Below, piece by piece: positions 1 to 8,338 of a stretch of DNA of 19,156 bases. This stretch comes from Theristus sp. LFF4_11 (taxonomy: Eukaryota; Nematoda; Chromadorea; Monhysterida; Xyalidae). The notes under the pieces were generated by a model. That model did no database searches. It was given only the letters and a program-made list of their open reading frames with translations, and was not told the DNA's origin. The position numbers were made by a program, and so were the translations under genes. The stretch covers positions 1 to 19,156 of the forward strand of contig JASANC010004442.1 of NCBI GenBank assembly GCA_030248135.1. The letters run 5' to 3'. Position 1 is the stretch's first letter, and every line of letters starts with the position of its first letter.

Positions 1-358
1 GTTCGCGTGAGCTGTTTCTGACAGAGCGCTTGACTTCCAATGCTCATCTTTTTTTTTCCTAGATACTCAACGCTTTTCTTAAATCTTTGTTCAGCTATTT
101 TTCCTTGATTTTTTCTTGTACATTATAAAAAGTGGTGTGTTTTATGAGTTCAGCATGTGCCGTTCGTGCCGTTTTTGTCCACTCTTTATTTCTATCGTCT
201 GTCGTCGTCGTTTTAATAAAAGTGAAGTCGTTTTAAATTTAGTAAAAGTAAAGTAAAAGTAAAACCCACAACGTCGTACGCCGGTCATTCCACGCAGCAG
301 CTCGGATCGGTTGGCAGTCCAGTGAGCCATTCACGGGCAGCTGAGCAGGACGTCCGCG
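1..358 (+). repeat. Partial 5' LTR of the left-arm element
   Basis: Starts inside U3 and runs through a TATA-like ATTATAAAAAG (about 123-133) and AATAAA (about 215) to the internal region. The terminal bases (GGACGTCCGCG) differ from the GAACATCGCA of the other LTRs. Confidence 0.8.
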
Positions 359-698
359 GTGGAGGTCCCGCCGAGACAATGCTGGGTGGCGACGTCGCGT
401 GCACCGAGACCATGGAGGGTCAGTGCAGAAAGGCCATGGAGAGTCAGCATCGACGAGAGAGGCGGTGGCGTGCTGCGCGTCTTCACGCGTCGTCCGAGTG
501 TCGCCGAGGCAGATCAGCGGAGTGGCGGGCGCACCAGTGGCTGGCAAAGCACGTGCTGAAGACCAGGCTGGTGGAAACCTGGGGTTATTGGCGATGCCGA
601 CTGAACGGTTTCGTCGATCTTTAGCACGGGCGGCGTAGCGTTGCAAAAGCAGGAAGCGGCTTTCGAGAAAGCCGAAACGCCGCAGAGGAGATTTGGTT

Positions 699-790
699 GG
701 TCAGAGGTATTTTTCGGGCTCCGTGACTCAAACCGTTACGGAGTTATTTCGGTCTCCGAGACTCAAACCGAACGGAGGACGGCCTCCGTG
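699..790 (+). repeat. Short tandem repeat inside the left LTR element
   Basis: Two imperfect units of about 35 bp with the pattern TATTTCGG-CTCCG-GACTCAAACCG, then a partial third beginning CGGAGG. The right-arm equivalent is 13136-13231. Confidence 0.6.
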
Positions 791-1474
791 ATCAAATAGG
801 CGATTGGCTGTGGTGGTGTTGCTGAAGAAGGCTGCGAGAAGTTTGGTTGTGGCGCAGTGAAGCGCAGTAGAAGTTTTATTGTTTAGCCTGATAGCCCTTT
901 GATTTTAAAGGTCTCCAGTTACTGCGACGATGAAGGCGGGTCTCCGCCTTTCTTCTACTGGTTCGTAACAGTTTTTGTTGGATTTTATGTGATTTTCGTT
1001 TCCCCCTTACCGTTTTCATTTTTTGGGGATGGAGAAGAGTTTTCCGGCATTTTTCTTCTATTTTAGTTTTGGCGGTTTTCTTTTTGGGGTTTTTCGATCC
1101 ATTTCGACTGCCGTGCATTGATCCCAGAAAATTGCGCAAAGTCGAGTTGATTTTAGTTTTGTTTTTGTTTTTCGTTTTGTCGGGATAGCTTTTAGGTTTT
1201 TTCAGTTTTTTTTTGGCAGTTCAGAGGTTTTCGAATTTGGCAGTTGTTGATCTTTGCTTTCTTTTTTTTTTTGCTTGTAGCTTTTATGAAGTTTTTAAAA
1301 ATTTTCTCAGAGTCCAAGTGATTCAATTTCAGTTTTATTCGTTTGAGTTGGAGCAATTAGGAGTTTTTGAAATAGGTGGAAGCAGGTGTCCAGGTCAGGC
1401 AGTGCACCAGACGCTCGGCTGGCGTAGGGGAGAGTGACGTCGCGAGGACGCTCCGTATGGGGGGAGTAGGGTAC

Positions 1475-1872
1475 TGTAATGTCCTGCGCCCGGCATGGTG
1501 GTCTTTTTTCTCCTGGTATGCCAGGTTTACGGTGAGCTGTTTCTGACAGAGCGCTTGACTTCCAATGCTCATCTACTTTTTCTAGATACTCAACGCTTTT
1601 CTTAAATCTTTTGTTCAGCTATTTTCCTTGATTCGTTCTTGTACATTATAAAAGTGGTGTGTTTTATGAGTTCAGCATGTGCCGTTCGTGCCGTTTTGAT
1701 ACATAACATTTCTATCGTCTGTCGTCGTCGTTTTAATAAAAGTGAAGTCGTTTTAATTTAGTAAAAGTAAAGTAAAGTAGAAACCCAGCGTCGTCCACCG
1801 GTCATCACACAGCGGCTCGGATCGGTTGGCAGTCCAGTGAGCCATTCACACACACCTAAGCAGAACATCGCA
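1475..1872 (+). repeat. 3' LTR of the left-arm element
   Basis: 398 bp from TGTAATGTCC to GAACATCGCA, with TATA and AATAAA spacing as in the other LTRs. About 39 bp of U3 (1489-1527) does not match the right-arm LTRs although both sides do. AATAAA near 1735. Confidence 0.82.
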
Positions 1873-3121
1873 AGTAACGCGAGACTCTCATTAGTTTGCC
1901 TTCAAGTCAAGTAGGCGAGAGAGAGTGGCGATTTGGTGGGACCTGGAGAACACACGGAGATCACAAGAAGACGGATTACATTATCTAGCAAATCACGGAT
2001 AATTATTGCACGAAATAATTGCAATAATCGCCCATCAATCAACTCTTCATTTCGCAGGTGACACGCCGCTGAAAAACGACGACGCCACCAATGTGAAACG
2101 CGACGCACCAAGCGCAGCGCAGTTGATCCCGCGACTCTGTCGCTCCGCTGGAGACGGCGTACCTGTCGAAGTCGCTGTCGCGAATGTTCGACGTCATCAA
2201 TTTGGCGTTCAGCGACGACAGCGCGCCGGGCGTCGCCGAGATCCGGCGAATCGTGAATCTGATGAACAGCGAACTGCAGGTGGCCTCGTTCGATCGACAT
2301 CTCGCACTCGTGGTTCGTGGTAGTTTTGGCAAACGCTTGGTCAGCGCGGTTGTGCTGCGCTTACTGAGTCCCAGATTGGATGGGTTGGGAATCATCGCAA
2401 GGCAGGATTTGCAAATCTGGCTGACTTTTCATTCTTGCTTCTTTCATTGCAGATCTCGCGAAACGTCGCCAAGTCGATCCACCTGTTCGCCGTGAAATTG
2501 CGAGAGCAATTGCTGACGACAAGCGGCGAAGCGAGCCGAATTTTTTATGCGCAAATTTGTTTTCGTGAAGCATCCGTTGTTTCGTTTTATTTGTTCGAAT
2601 TTTCGCCCAGCTGTTGTCTGGCAGCACACACAAACGGCAGTGTAGAGCAAACCAGCGACCGAGACAAAACGGGCAAAGGCGTGAATTGTAAACTTCAAGT
2701 GTCAGAGACCCATCACGTGTGCGGTAGATTTGTTTTATTGTTCATTAGCGTTGAGTCGTCTTGGTCTACAAGTAAACTTTGATTTCCACTTGACACCAGT
2801 GTACGTTTCACCAAAAACTGTCCACCATTCACCTTTACCATTCAGGTGATCGCGAACGTCAGCGTCGGCCAACAGAAGAACGTGCACACTGTGAACATGC
2901 TGCACGCGTTCAACGAGCAGCTCACGGTGCACCTGCTGCCAGGACGTGCATCGCTCGGTCGGTTGCTGATTGGCTGCCGGTGTTTTTTTTATAAATTGAG
3001 AGCGCTGATTGCTTGCGTGCGCTGACTCGGGTGAAGTACGGAGTGTGTGTTTTAAGCGGCGGTAGAATTGGTGGACAACGCGCTTTTAGTGAATGCTAAT
3101 GGTAACTTGTGCTAAATTATA

Positions 3122-3258
3122 CGCAATCAGCTGATTGGTTGGTGATCACGTGCATGCATCATTTTCGTGTAGAAATTGCCCTTGCCGTGGCGGAGGGCGG
3201 AGTTTGGTTTGCACAGAAAGCATGCGTGCACGTCACCAACCAATCAGCAGACCCTCTA
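3122..3258. mobile_element. MITE-like inverted-repeat element in the COG5 pseudogene (intron 11 equivalent)
   Basis: Terminal inverted repeats of about 30 bp: CAGCTGATTGGTTGGTGATC at the left and its near complement (GTCACCAACCAATCAGC) at the right, with about 75 bp between them. Same family as 10701-10830 and related to 6157-6302. No coding capacity. Confidence 0.65.
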
Positions 3259-3533
3259 ATTGTAGTGTTCGACTGCAGGTGATCGCTGAAATCGGCGCTG
3301 AGTGCGAGCAACTGCAGAGCGTCATGGAGTCGGCGGTGCAGCCGTTGTTCGCGTCGATCGACGACGCCATAGCGGCGATTCTGCAGACGATGCACCAGGA
3401 GGACTTCAGTGACGACGACGATCACCTCCACGACCACGACCACCACAATGCGAGCACGCACAATGATCGCCAGCAGTCACAGTGCTCGTTGTACATGCGC
3501 GAGCTGCAGGTGAATGATGGTGAAGTGGTGATC

Positions 3534-3534
<1 letters not shown>

Positions 3535-3588
<54 letters not shown>
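3535..3588 (+). repeat. (GTT)n microsatellite, about 18 units
   Basis: Uninterrupted GTT/TTG run in the intron 12 equivalent of the pseudogene copy. Confidence 0.9.
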
Positions 3589-3726
3589 CAATACGGCTGG
3601 ACATGGCAAATAAAATCGGTTGATTTCCGGGTTTTTTTTTGTTTTCTTGCGAAATATGTCTGTGTGTACGGACAAAAAAACTAAAATGGGGGTTTCGCCT
3701 AATTGCACGTTTGCCACGTTCAAGCG

Positions 3727-3790
3727 GCATTCATGAAGTATTGTTTGGTGACGCGTAGCTACGCGTCACTAAACACTGCTTCATGAATGC
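3727..3790. repeat. 64-bp spacerless palindrome (left copy)
   Basis: Arms GCATTCATGAAG...GTGACGCGTAG meet with no loop; about 4 mismatches over 32 bp per arm, with a perfect central 22 bp. It lies 10 bp before the exon 13 acceptor equivalent. Confidence 0.85.
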
Positions 3791-4097
3791 AATGTTTGTT
3801 CAGTCGTTCGTGGCGCGCGTCGCCCGCGAGCACCTGAGCGCGTTCACGAGCACCCCGCTGCTGCAAGGTCGCATGGCGGCCACGGCACGGCACGCCTGTC
3901 GTCTGTTCATGTGGCACGCGACGCTGCTGCGGCCGATCGGCGCACTCGGTCGCATGCGACTCGCCGCTGATTTCGCGCAATTGGAGCTGGCCGTGGAGCC
4001 GCTGTGCCGCAAGCTGACCGTCGACTTGCAGCACGACTACGGTGGGTTGCAATCGTATGATGTTCGTTGCCCCGGAGGCGAGGGCGAAGCTGGCTGC

Positions 4098-4184
4098 TGG
4101 CGTTTGCGACCGAAGGCCGAGTATGGATTCCGATGTTGGCGCTGCTTCGAAGTGGAACCGCGGCGACTTCGGTCGCAAACGCCA
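4098..4184. repeat. Hairpin with perfect 18-bp inverted repeat (left copy, intron 13 equivalent)
   Basis: TGGCGTTTGCGACCGAAG at 4098-4115 and its exact complement at 4167-4184. No target duplication noticed. Confidence 0.85.
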
Positions 4185-4363
4185 ATACACATGGCTGCGC
4201 CCATCCGTGCCGACGGCACCAAACAACAACAACCGTAGCCGCCAGTTTCCACTCCGAGGAAGCGCCAGCCGTCGGAACGTTTGGGTGGTTTGGTAGGCGA
4301 CGGCGACTTGCGGATAGGAGAGGTTTTGATGATCATATGGTCTTTGGTTTTGGTCGCGGCGAC

Positions 4364-4430
4364 ACTCGATGCGCGCATAGACAGGTGAACGCTTTCATGC
4401 ATGGAATTCAAAAATGGCACAGTGATCCGA
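4364..4430 (+). repeat. Dispersed intronic repeat, copy 1
   Basis: Runs from ACTCGATGCGCGCAT to GAATTCAAAA(A)TGGCACAGTGATCCGA. Shares its backbone with 7162-7240 (spacer) and is duplicated at 9513-9579. Confidence 0.6.
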
Positions 4431-6156
4431 CTCCCCAAAATAGGGCCGAGTTACTGAGGCGACTTTGAATCACAGGAAGATAGAAACCAGTTTCCTTTCA
4501 CCGTCTGTACACGCATTCAGTCGCGGAATGTACAAGTGATATGATCCGTACAGTTGCGTGCATGCGCTGAATTTCTAACGTCCTGTCAATCATGACAATC
4601 GACAGGAATGGCAATTGCGGCAAGTTTTATTCAATGCTATTGTCATTCGCTGATTTCCGTGGTGTACTTTTAGCGCTATGTTGCTCAGAAGCGCGCAAAA
4701 TGTGTGGAATTGCACGTACTGATTTCTAATTGTGCAACACTAGATCAAAAAAACACCCGTAGTAGAAAGTGCGCAGTTTTCGAACAAGCATTGCGAATGT
4801 GAACGTTTGCCAATTTCGAAAACTAAAACGCATTATTGACATTGTCTCCAGCCACTCTGCGTGCGCTTCGCGTGGCTCTTTCAATCGCCGTCTGAACTGG
4901 CCGATTCCGAAGCCGTAGGAAACGCCATCCCATATTGGCTCGCCATTCAACTGATCATGTCAAACAGTCCTCCAGAAATGCCATCACCACATGAGTCTGC
5001 CAGTTGGTTTCTGTTTTTTGGTTTTTCGCTTTTTTTTATGTTTTTTCGGGTTTTGCATCGGCTGAAACTTTGTGTATTTCTGGTGAGCATCGAAAAATGC
5101 TGAAAGCTCATTCGCTGCGCTATAGTTTTTTCAAGAGTTCAGTCGATTTGTTTTCTGCCTTTGATTGTCTCGACCAGATCAAAACCAGTGCGCGAGATTC
5201 AGAAAATCCTGTTGTGTGTCTCACCAAGGCATATCCTACCAACCAATGTGTATACTACCGCTCCTAGTAGCGTCTGTCCCGTCGGCTGTCGACGCGGGCT
5301 TTGCCATAAAATACAGTGATCTATGATGATGCTGGTGAGCCATGTCTTCACACGAACTCCAATGTTTCTTTTTTCTCAGACTGGTCAGTAGCGCGCTACA
5401 CGCAGAATGGCTGGACGAGCATTCGTGCGAGTTGGATCGACTGAAATTTCTAAACGGAGCGATTGAATCATTCACACCCGTCGGGTGCGGGCGAGCGATC
5501 AAACGCAGTACTGTGCATCGTACCCGATTTTAGTGGAGTTGCTGAAGCGCGCTGTCGCCAAACAGGAAACTCGCGGAACTGACGCTGAAAAATGAGAAAA
5601 ATTTGTGAAATGATGAGCTGTTGCGATTTCCATGTGTGATTTGCGGATTGATTTTACTGCATATTTATGGTGCAATGGTTGGTTGGTTGTTCAGTGTATC
5701 GTTGTGTGATCAGCACGTTTCATGAATTGCAGAATTTTGAGCTGGACTGTGATGGGCTTTCTTGGTGGGGATGGGGGATTGGTAAATTTGCTGCAATTTC
5801 TCATATGGCAGTTCAATTAAACTTCTTGTTGTAACCGTTTATTGTTATTTTTTGTTTTTATATTCATTTCTGTCGATCTGTTGTGCGTGGTGTGTGACTT
5901 TAAAAGTAGTTTTGCACAGCATTGCCACATGATGTGATTTCGAACTAAACTGGAAAGGACAGTGAAAAACAATTTTAAAACTGTTTTACACTTTTCAGTA
6001 AAACAAACGCGGCGCAAAAATATAGCTTTTATGTACTTGTATCCGTGTGTACCACATCAGAGACTTGAAAAGAGTTGTCGAGCCAAGTCTCTCACTGCTT
6101 ACACAAGGCCATATTCCTCCTTTTATATGCGTCTCCCGCATTTTTAGATAATAGGC

Positions 6157-6302
6157 AAATGGTTGATTGGCTGGTGATCATGTGATACATGCTTTCTGTG
6201 CAGAACAGACGCCGCCTCCTCAAACAGACGCCGCCTAGTCAGCAACGCACAGAAAGCACACCATGCAACACGTAATCACCAACCAATCAGTTGATTGCCT
6301 AT
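6157..6302. mobile_element. MITE in the spacer, PIF/Harbinger-like
   Basis: Ends TAGGCAA...TTGCCTA with inverted repeats of about 45 bp (TGATTGGYTGGTGATYAYGT then GCTTTCTGTGC), flanked on both sides by TAA. A 3-bp TAA target duplication is the habit of PIF/Harbinger elements, so the assignment is inference. The core holds two copies of CAGACGCCGCCT. Confidence 0.65.
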
Positions 6303-6455
6303 AAATTTAGAGTTCGCAAAGATGATGGGTCGGCATCGGCATCAAAAACTGTTCTAGTCGACATGCACACACATAATTTTTCATATGAAAGAAAGTACGC
6401 GGTCTGCAAACAGTCACTACCAATATACCTTTACGATTATTATGCAATTAGCATT

Positions 6456-6651
6456 AGTCCCCCTCATGGCCTGTTGGTAGTGCGTTTGACTCTTGTCTGT
6501 GCGCTCGGGGGATCGAGCCCCGCCGAGGGGTGTATAGGCACTTAATGACAGAAAGCTCGATGGACGTCCTGCTCGACGGCGTTCTGTACGCTTCTCTGGG
6601 TTAGCGCTGGCTAAAAACATCGCCTAAAAATCCCAACAACACCAACAACAA
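6456..6651 (+). mobile_element. tRNA-derived SINE with AAC tail (spacer copy)
   Basis: The head has a Pol III A box (TGGCCTGTTGG, about 6467) and B box (GGATCGAGCCC, about 6511). The 5' CCCCTC can pair with GAGGGG after the B box, as in a tRNA acceptor stem. A body of about 100 bp with no tRNA likeness follows, then a tail of AAC/ACC repeats. Possible mutated target duplication: ATTATGCAATTA (6439) and ATTATGAAATCA (6652). It sits next to the collagen exon 2 frame. Confidence 0.75.
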
Positions 6652-7460
6652 ATTATGAAATCATGCACAACGTTTCCAAACAAACCATGCGAACCTCCTC
6701 TCGTTCGCTGGCGATGCGCGGCATACAGGCGGCGCGACTGTCTTGCCTCCCGCAGGTGGTACAACTCTGAGGGGTCCGTGTACCACTGCTCTTCAACGAA
6801 TTTCTCTCCCGCAACACTTTCCGCCGGCATGTGCATCTTGACTCGTACGATGTCGGCCCACGCCTGAAATGGACGGGTGCCCATTTTGAAAAATTCCACG
6901 TTCGTTGAGAAAAAAACCGAGATTCGTCTGTATGTTGATGATTGGCTCAATGTCAGTTTTTTTTCTTCTGTCGGCTGTGGACGGACACACCGCAAGTGTT
7001 GGACAGTTGGACACTGTTTTTGGGCTCTTCGCCTGCCGGGCAATACCGCAAAATTTTATCGACCAACAATCGCGGTGTCACTCCGCAACAAACGCAAAAG
7101 GCACGACGTTCAAAAAATTGAACTCAACTCAACAAATATGAACTTTTATTTTGCTCCAGAAACTCAATGCGTGCATTGTAATGGACAGGTAAACAGCATT
7201 ATGCAAGACGCGGGAATTCAAAATTGGCAAAGTGATCCGAGCACACGCCTCGAGTCGCAGAACCGAAAAAAAACTGATTATACCTGATCGGCCAACTCGC
7301 GGAACTCCTCAGTGTCGTGCCTCAGTTCAGCCTGAATGTCCATCATGCGACTGTTGACCGTGCACACTGCGAACACGCAGCCAATCAGCGCCAGCGCACT
7401 GCTCACCACCGCAAAATAGCCGGCCACACGCACGGGAAATTGCTCAGAACCGACTGACAT
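6624..7460 (-). pseudogene. Cuticle collagen N-terminal fragment (two exons, Gly-X-Y part missing)
   Basis: Exon 1 is 7460-7284 (59 codons, phase 0, donor CAG|GTATAA). Exon 2 starts at 6863 after CCATTTCAG and stays open to a stop at 6624-6626. The joined protein has a short N-terminal tail, a hydrophobic segment at about residues 12-33 (AGYFAVVSSALALIGCVF), then a charged stretch (DIQAELRHDTEEFRELADQ) leading into AWADIV. This is the arrangement of the nematode cuticle collagen N-terminal domain, a type II signal anchor followed by a short helical region. An RQSRR sequence in exon 2 resembles the RxxR processing site found before the triple-helical part. No Gly-X-Y repeats follow: the frame runs into the AAC tail of a SINE at about 6651, and none appear down to 5907, where the inverted-duplication arm begins. 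It is either the 5' part of a gene cut by the rearrangement or a fragment. The domain call is firm; functionality is unlikely. Confidence 0.75.
7162..7240 (+). repeat. Dispersed intronic repeat, copy 2 (collagen intron 1)
   Basis: ACTCAATGCGTGCAT, GACAGGTAAAC, then GAATTCAAAATTGGCAAAG and TGATCCGA, in the same order as 4364-4430. The copy is in single-copy spacer, so it is independent of the large duplication. Confidence 0.6.
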
Positions 7461-8338
7461 GGTCGTATTGGTTGTTTCTATGAAACTGAGTTGGTCAAGA
7501 GGAAAAAATTGAGAATTTTATAAAGGTCCACTCTGATCTGACCCAATGGCCAAATGCGATGTAACTGTAGTATTATGAACAAGATTCAGATCATAGAAGG
7601 ATGTATGATTTCAAGCGGTCGAATTTGCTGTCAAAATCAACCGTTGCTTGTTTTCGTCATCGTTTGTTTTGCTTGAGATAATTCAACAATGTTCGCTAAA
7701 AAGAAGGGAAAAAAACATGGGAGGGATGAATAACAAAAGGCCAAAATCGAATTCAAAAAAACCACGACGTGGACACAGAATCAAAAATGGTGGGGCACAC
7801 CCACACAACGCGGGAAATCTTTTCACAACCGATCGACAGAAATTACCAAAACCAACCAAAAAACCTGGCCAATCAAACAATACCCAATTTACGCAGGAAC
7901 ATTTCCCGCACCTAAAAACAGAAACAAATGAAATGCACCAACAAAAAGGATTTGCAATCAAGAAGGGTAGTAGTCGTGATTGTTTTGTTTCTGTGTTTTA
8001 CAAAACACTAAACAGTTTTTCGATTTAATTTAAAGTCACACACAACGCACAACCGATCGACAGAAATGTATATAAAACCAAAAAATAACAATAAACGGTT
8101 ACAACCAGATGTTTTTTTGAACTGCCATATGAGAAATTGCAGCAACTTTACCAATCCCCCATCCCCACCAAGAAAGCCCATCACAGTCCAGCTCAAAATT
8201 CTGCAATTCATGAAACGTGCTGATCACACAACGATACACTGAACAACCAACCAACCATTGCACCATAAATATGCAGTAAAATCAATCCGCAAATCACACA
8301 TGGAAATCGCAACAGCTCATCATTTCACAAATTTTTTC

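Larger units (their letters stand above)
1..1872 (+). mobile_element. Diverged copy of the same LTR retrotransposon, 5' end cut by the window edge
   Basis: It occupies the same position relative to COG5 exon 9 as the right-arm element, so it is the duplicated insertion. Partial 5' LTR 1-358, internal region 359-1474, 3' LTR 1475-1872. The binding-site-like TGGAGGTCCCGCCGAGAC is at 360-377 and the purine tract ATGGGGGGAGTAGGG at 1457-1471. The downstream target-site copy reads AGTA (1873-1876) instead of the AATA expected on this strand. The internal region is 1116 bp against 1063 bp in the right copy, with a rearranged stretch around 550-650. There is no coding capacity I can recognise. Confidence 0.82.
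2058..5595 (+). pseudogene. COG5: Decayed inverted copy of COG5 exons 9-15
   Basis: Second copy of the C-terminal half of COG5, in the opposite orientation to the intact gene. Exon equivalents: 2058-2312, 2453-about 2539, 2846-2945, 3279-3509, 3804-4041, 4852-5002, 5380-5595. Compared with the intact exons: exon 9 has +1 nt (an extra C near 2128), giving a frameshift right before the ETAYLSKSLSR block; exon 10 has +3 nt and its AG|GTAC donor is replaced by a T-rich run; exon 11 is 2 nt short; exon 14 is 2 nt short (a GC missing in the RVALFQS codons); exon 15 has two separate +2 insertions that destroy the frame after ARYT and after AIES. Exons 12 (231 nt) and 13 (238 nt) keep the same lengths as in the intact gene. 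Exons 1-8 are absent from the window on this side; the copy may extend left of base 1. It could be a true pseudogene or an unpolished or mis-assembled duplicate. Confidence 0.88.
1..5906 (+). repeat. Left arm of about 5.9-kb inverted duplication
   Basis: Matches the reverse complement of 8029 to about 13908 through the LTR element, intron 8, exons 9-15, their introns and about 310 bp past the COG5 stop. Small indels and substitutions are scattered along it. The inner end is sharp: both arms share GTGTGACTTTAAA and then differ. Base 1 lies inside the 5' LTR, so the true outer end is not visible. Confidence 0.95.
5907..8028. other. Single-copy spacer between the duplication arms
   Basis: Holds the MITE, SINE, collagen fragment and one dispersed-repeat copy. 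5907-6156 and 7461-8028 contain no gene I can support. CACAACCGATCGACAGAAAT occurs at about 7826 and again at about 8049 inside the right arm, with similar sequence on both sides, so a short local duplication lies beside the inner junction. Confidence 0.7.

Noticed and set aside
3423..3723. Poly-Asn, poly-Thr and poly-Leu frames around 3535-3588 and 10354-10421
   Set aside because: Translations of an intronic trinucleotide microsatellite.
4037..4468. GC-rich frames on both strands in the intron 13 region
   Set aside because: They overlap the hairpin and dispersed repeat, differ between arms by frameshifts, and the exon 13 to 14 junction fits COG5 without them.
6456..6540. Functional tRNA gene
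   Set aside because: A and B boxes and a pairable acceptor stem are present, but the anticodon arm does not form a normal 7-base loop and the sequence continues into a SINE body and tail.
7648..8028. 126-codon + strand open frame, basic and Asn/Lys-rich
   Set aside because: Low-complexity composition of A-rich DNA, no recognisable domain, no splice or promoter support, and it ends exactly at the arm boundary. It is not called a gene.
7826..8068. Insertion with a 20-bp target duplication
   Set aside because: Similarity extends beyond the 20 bp on both sides, and no tail or terminal repeat is seen, so local duplication explains it better.
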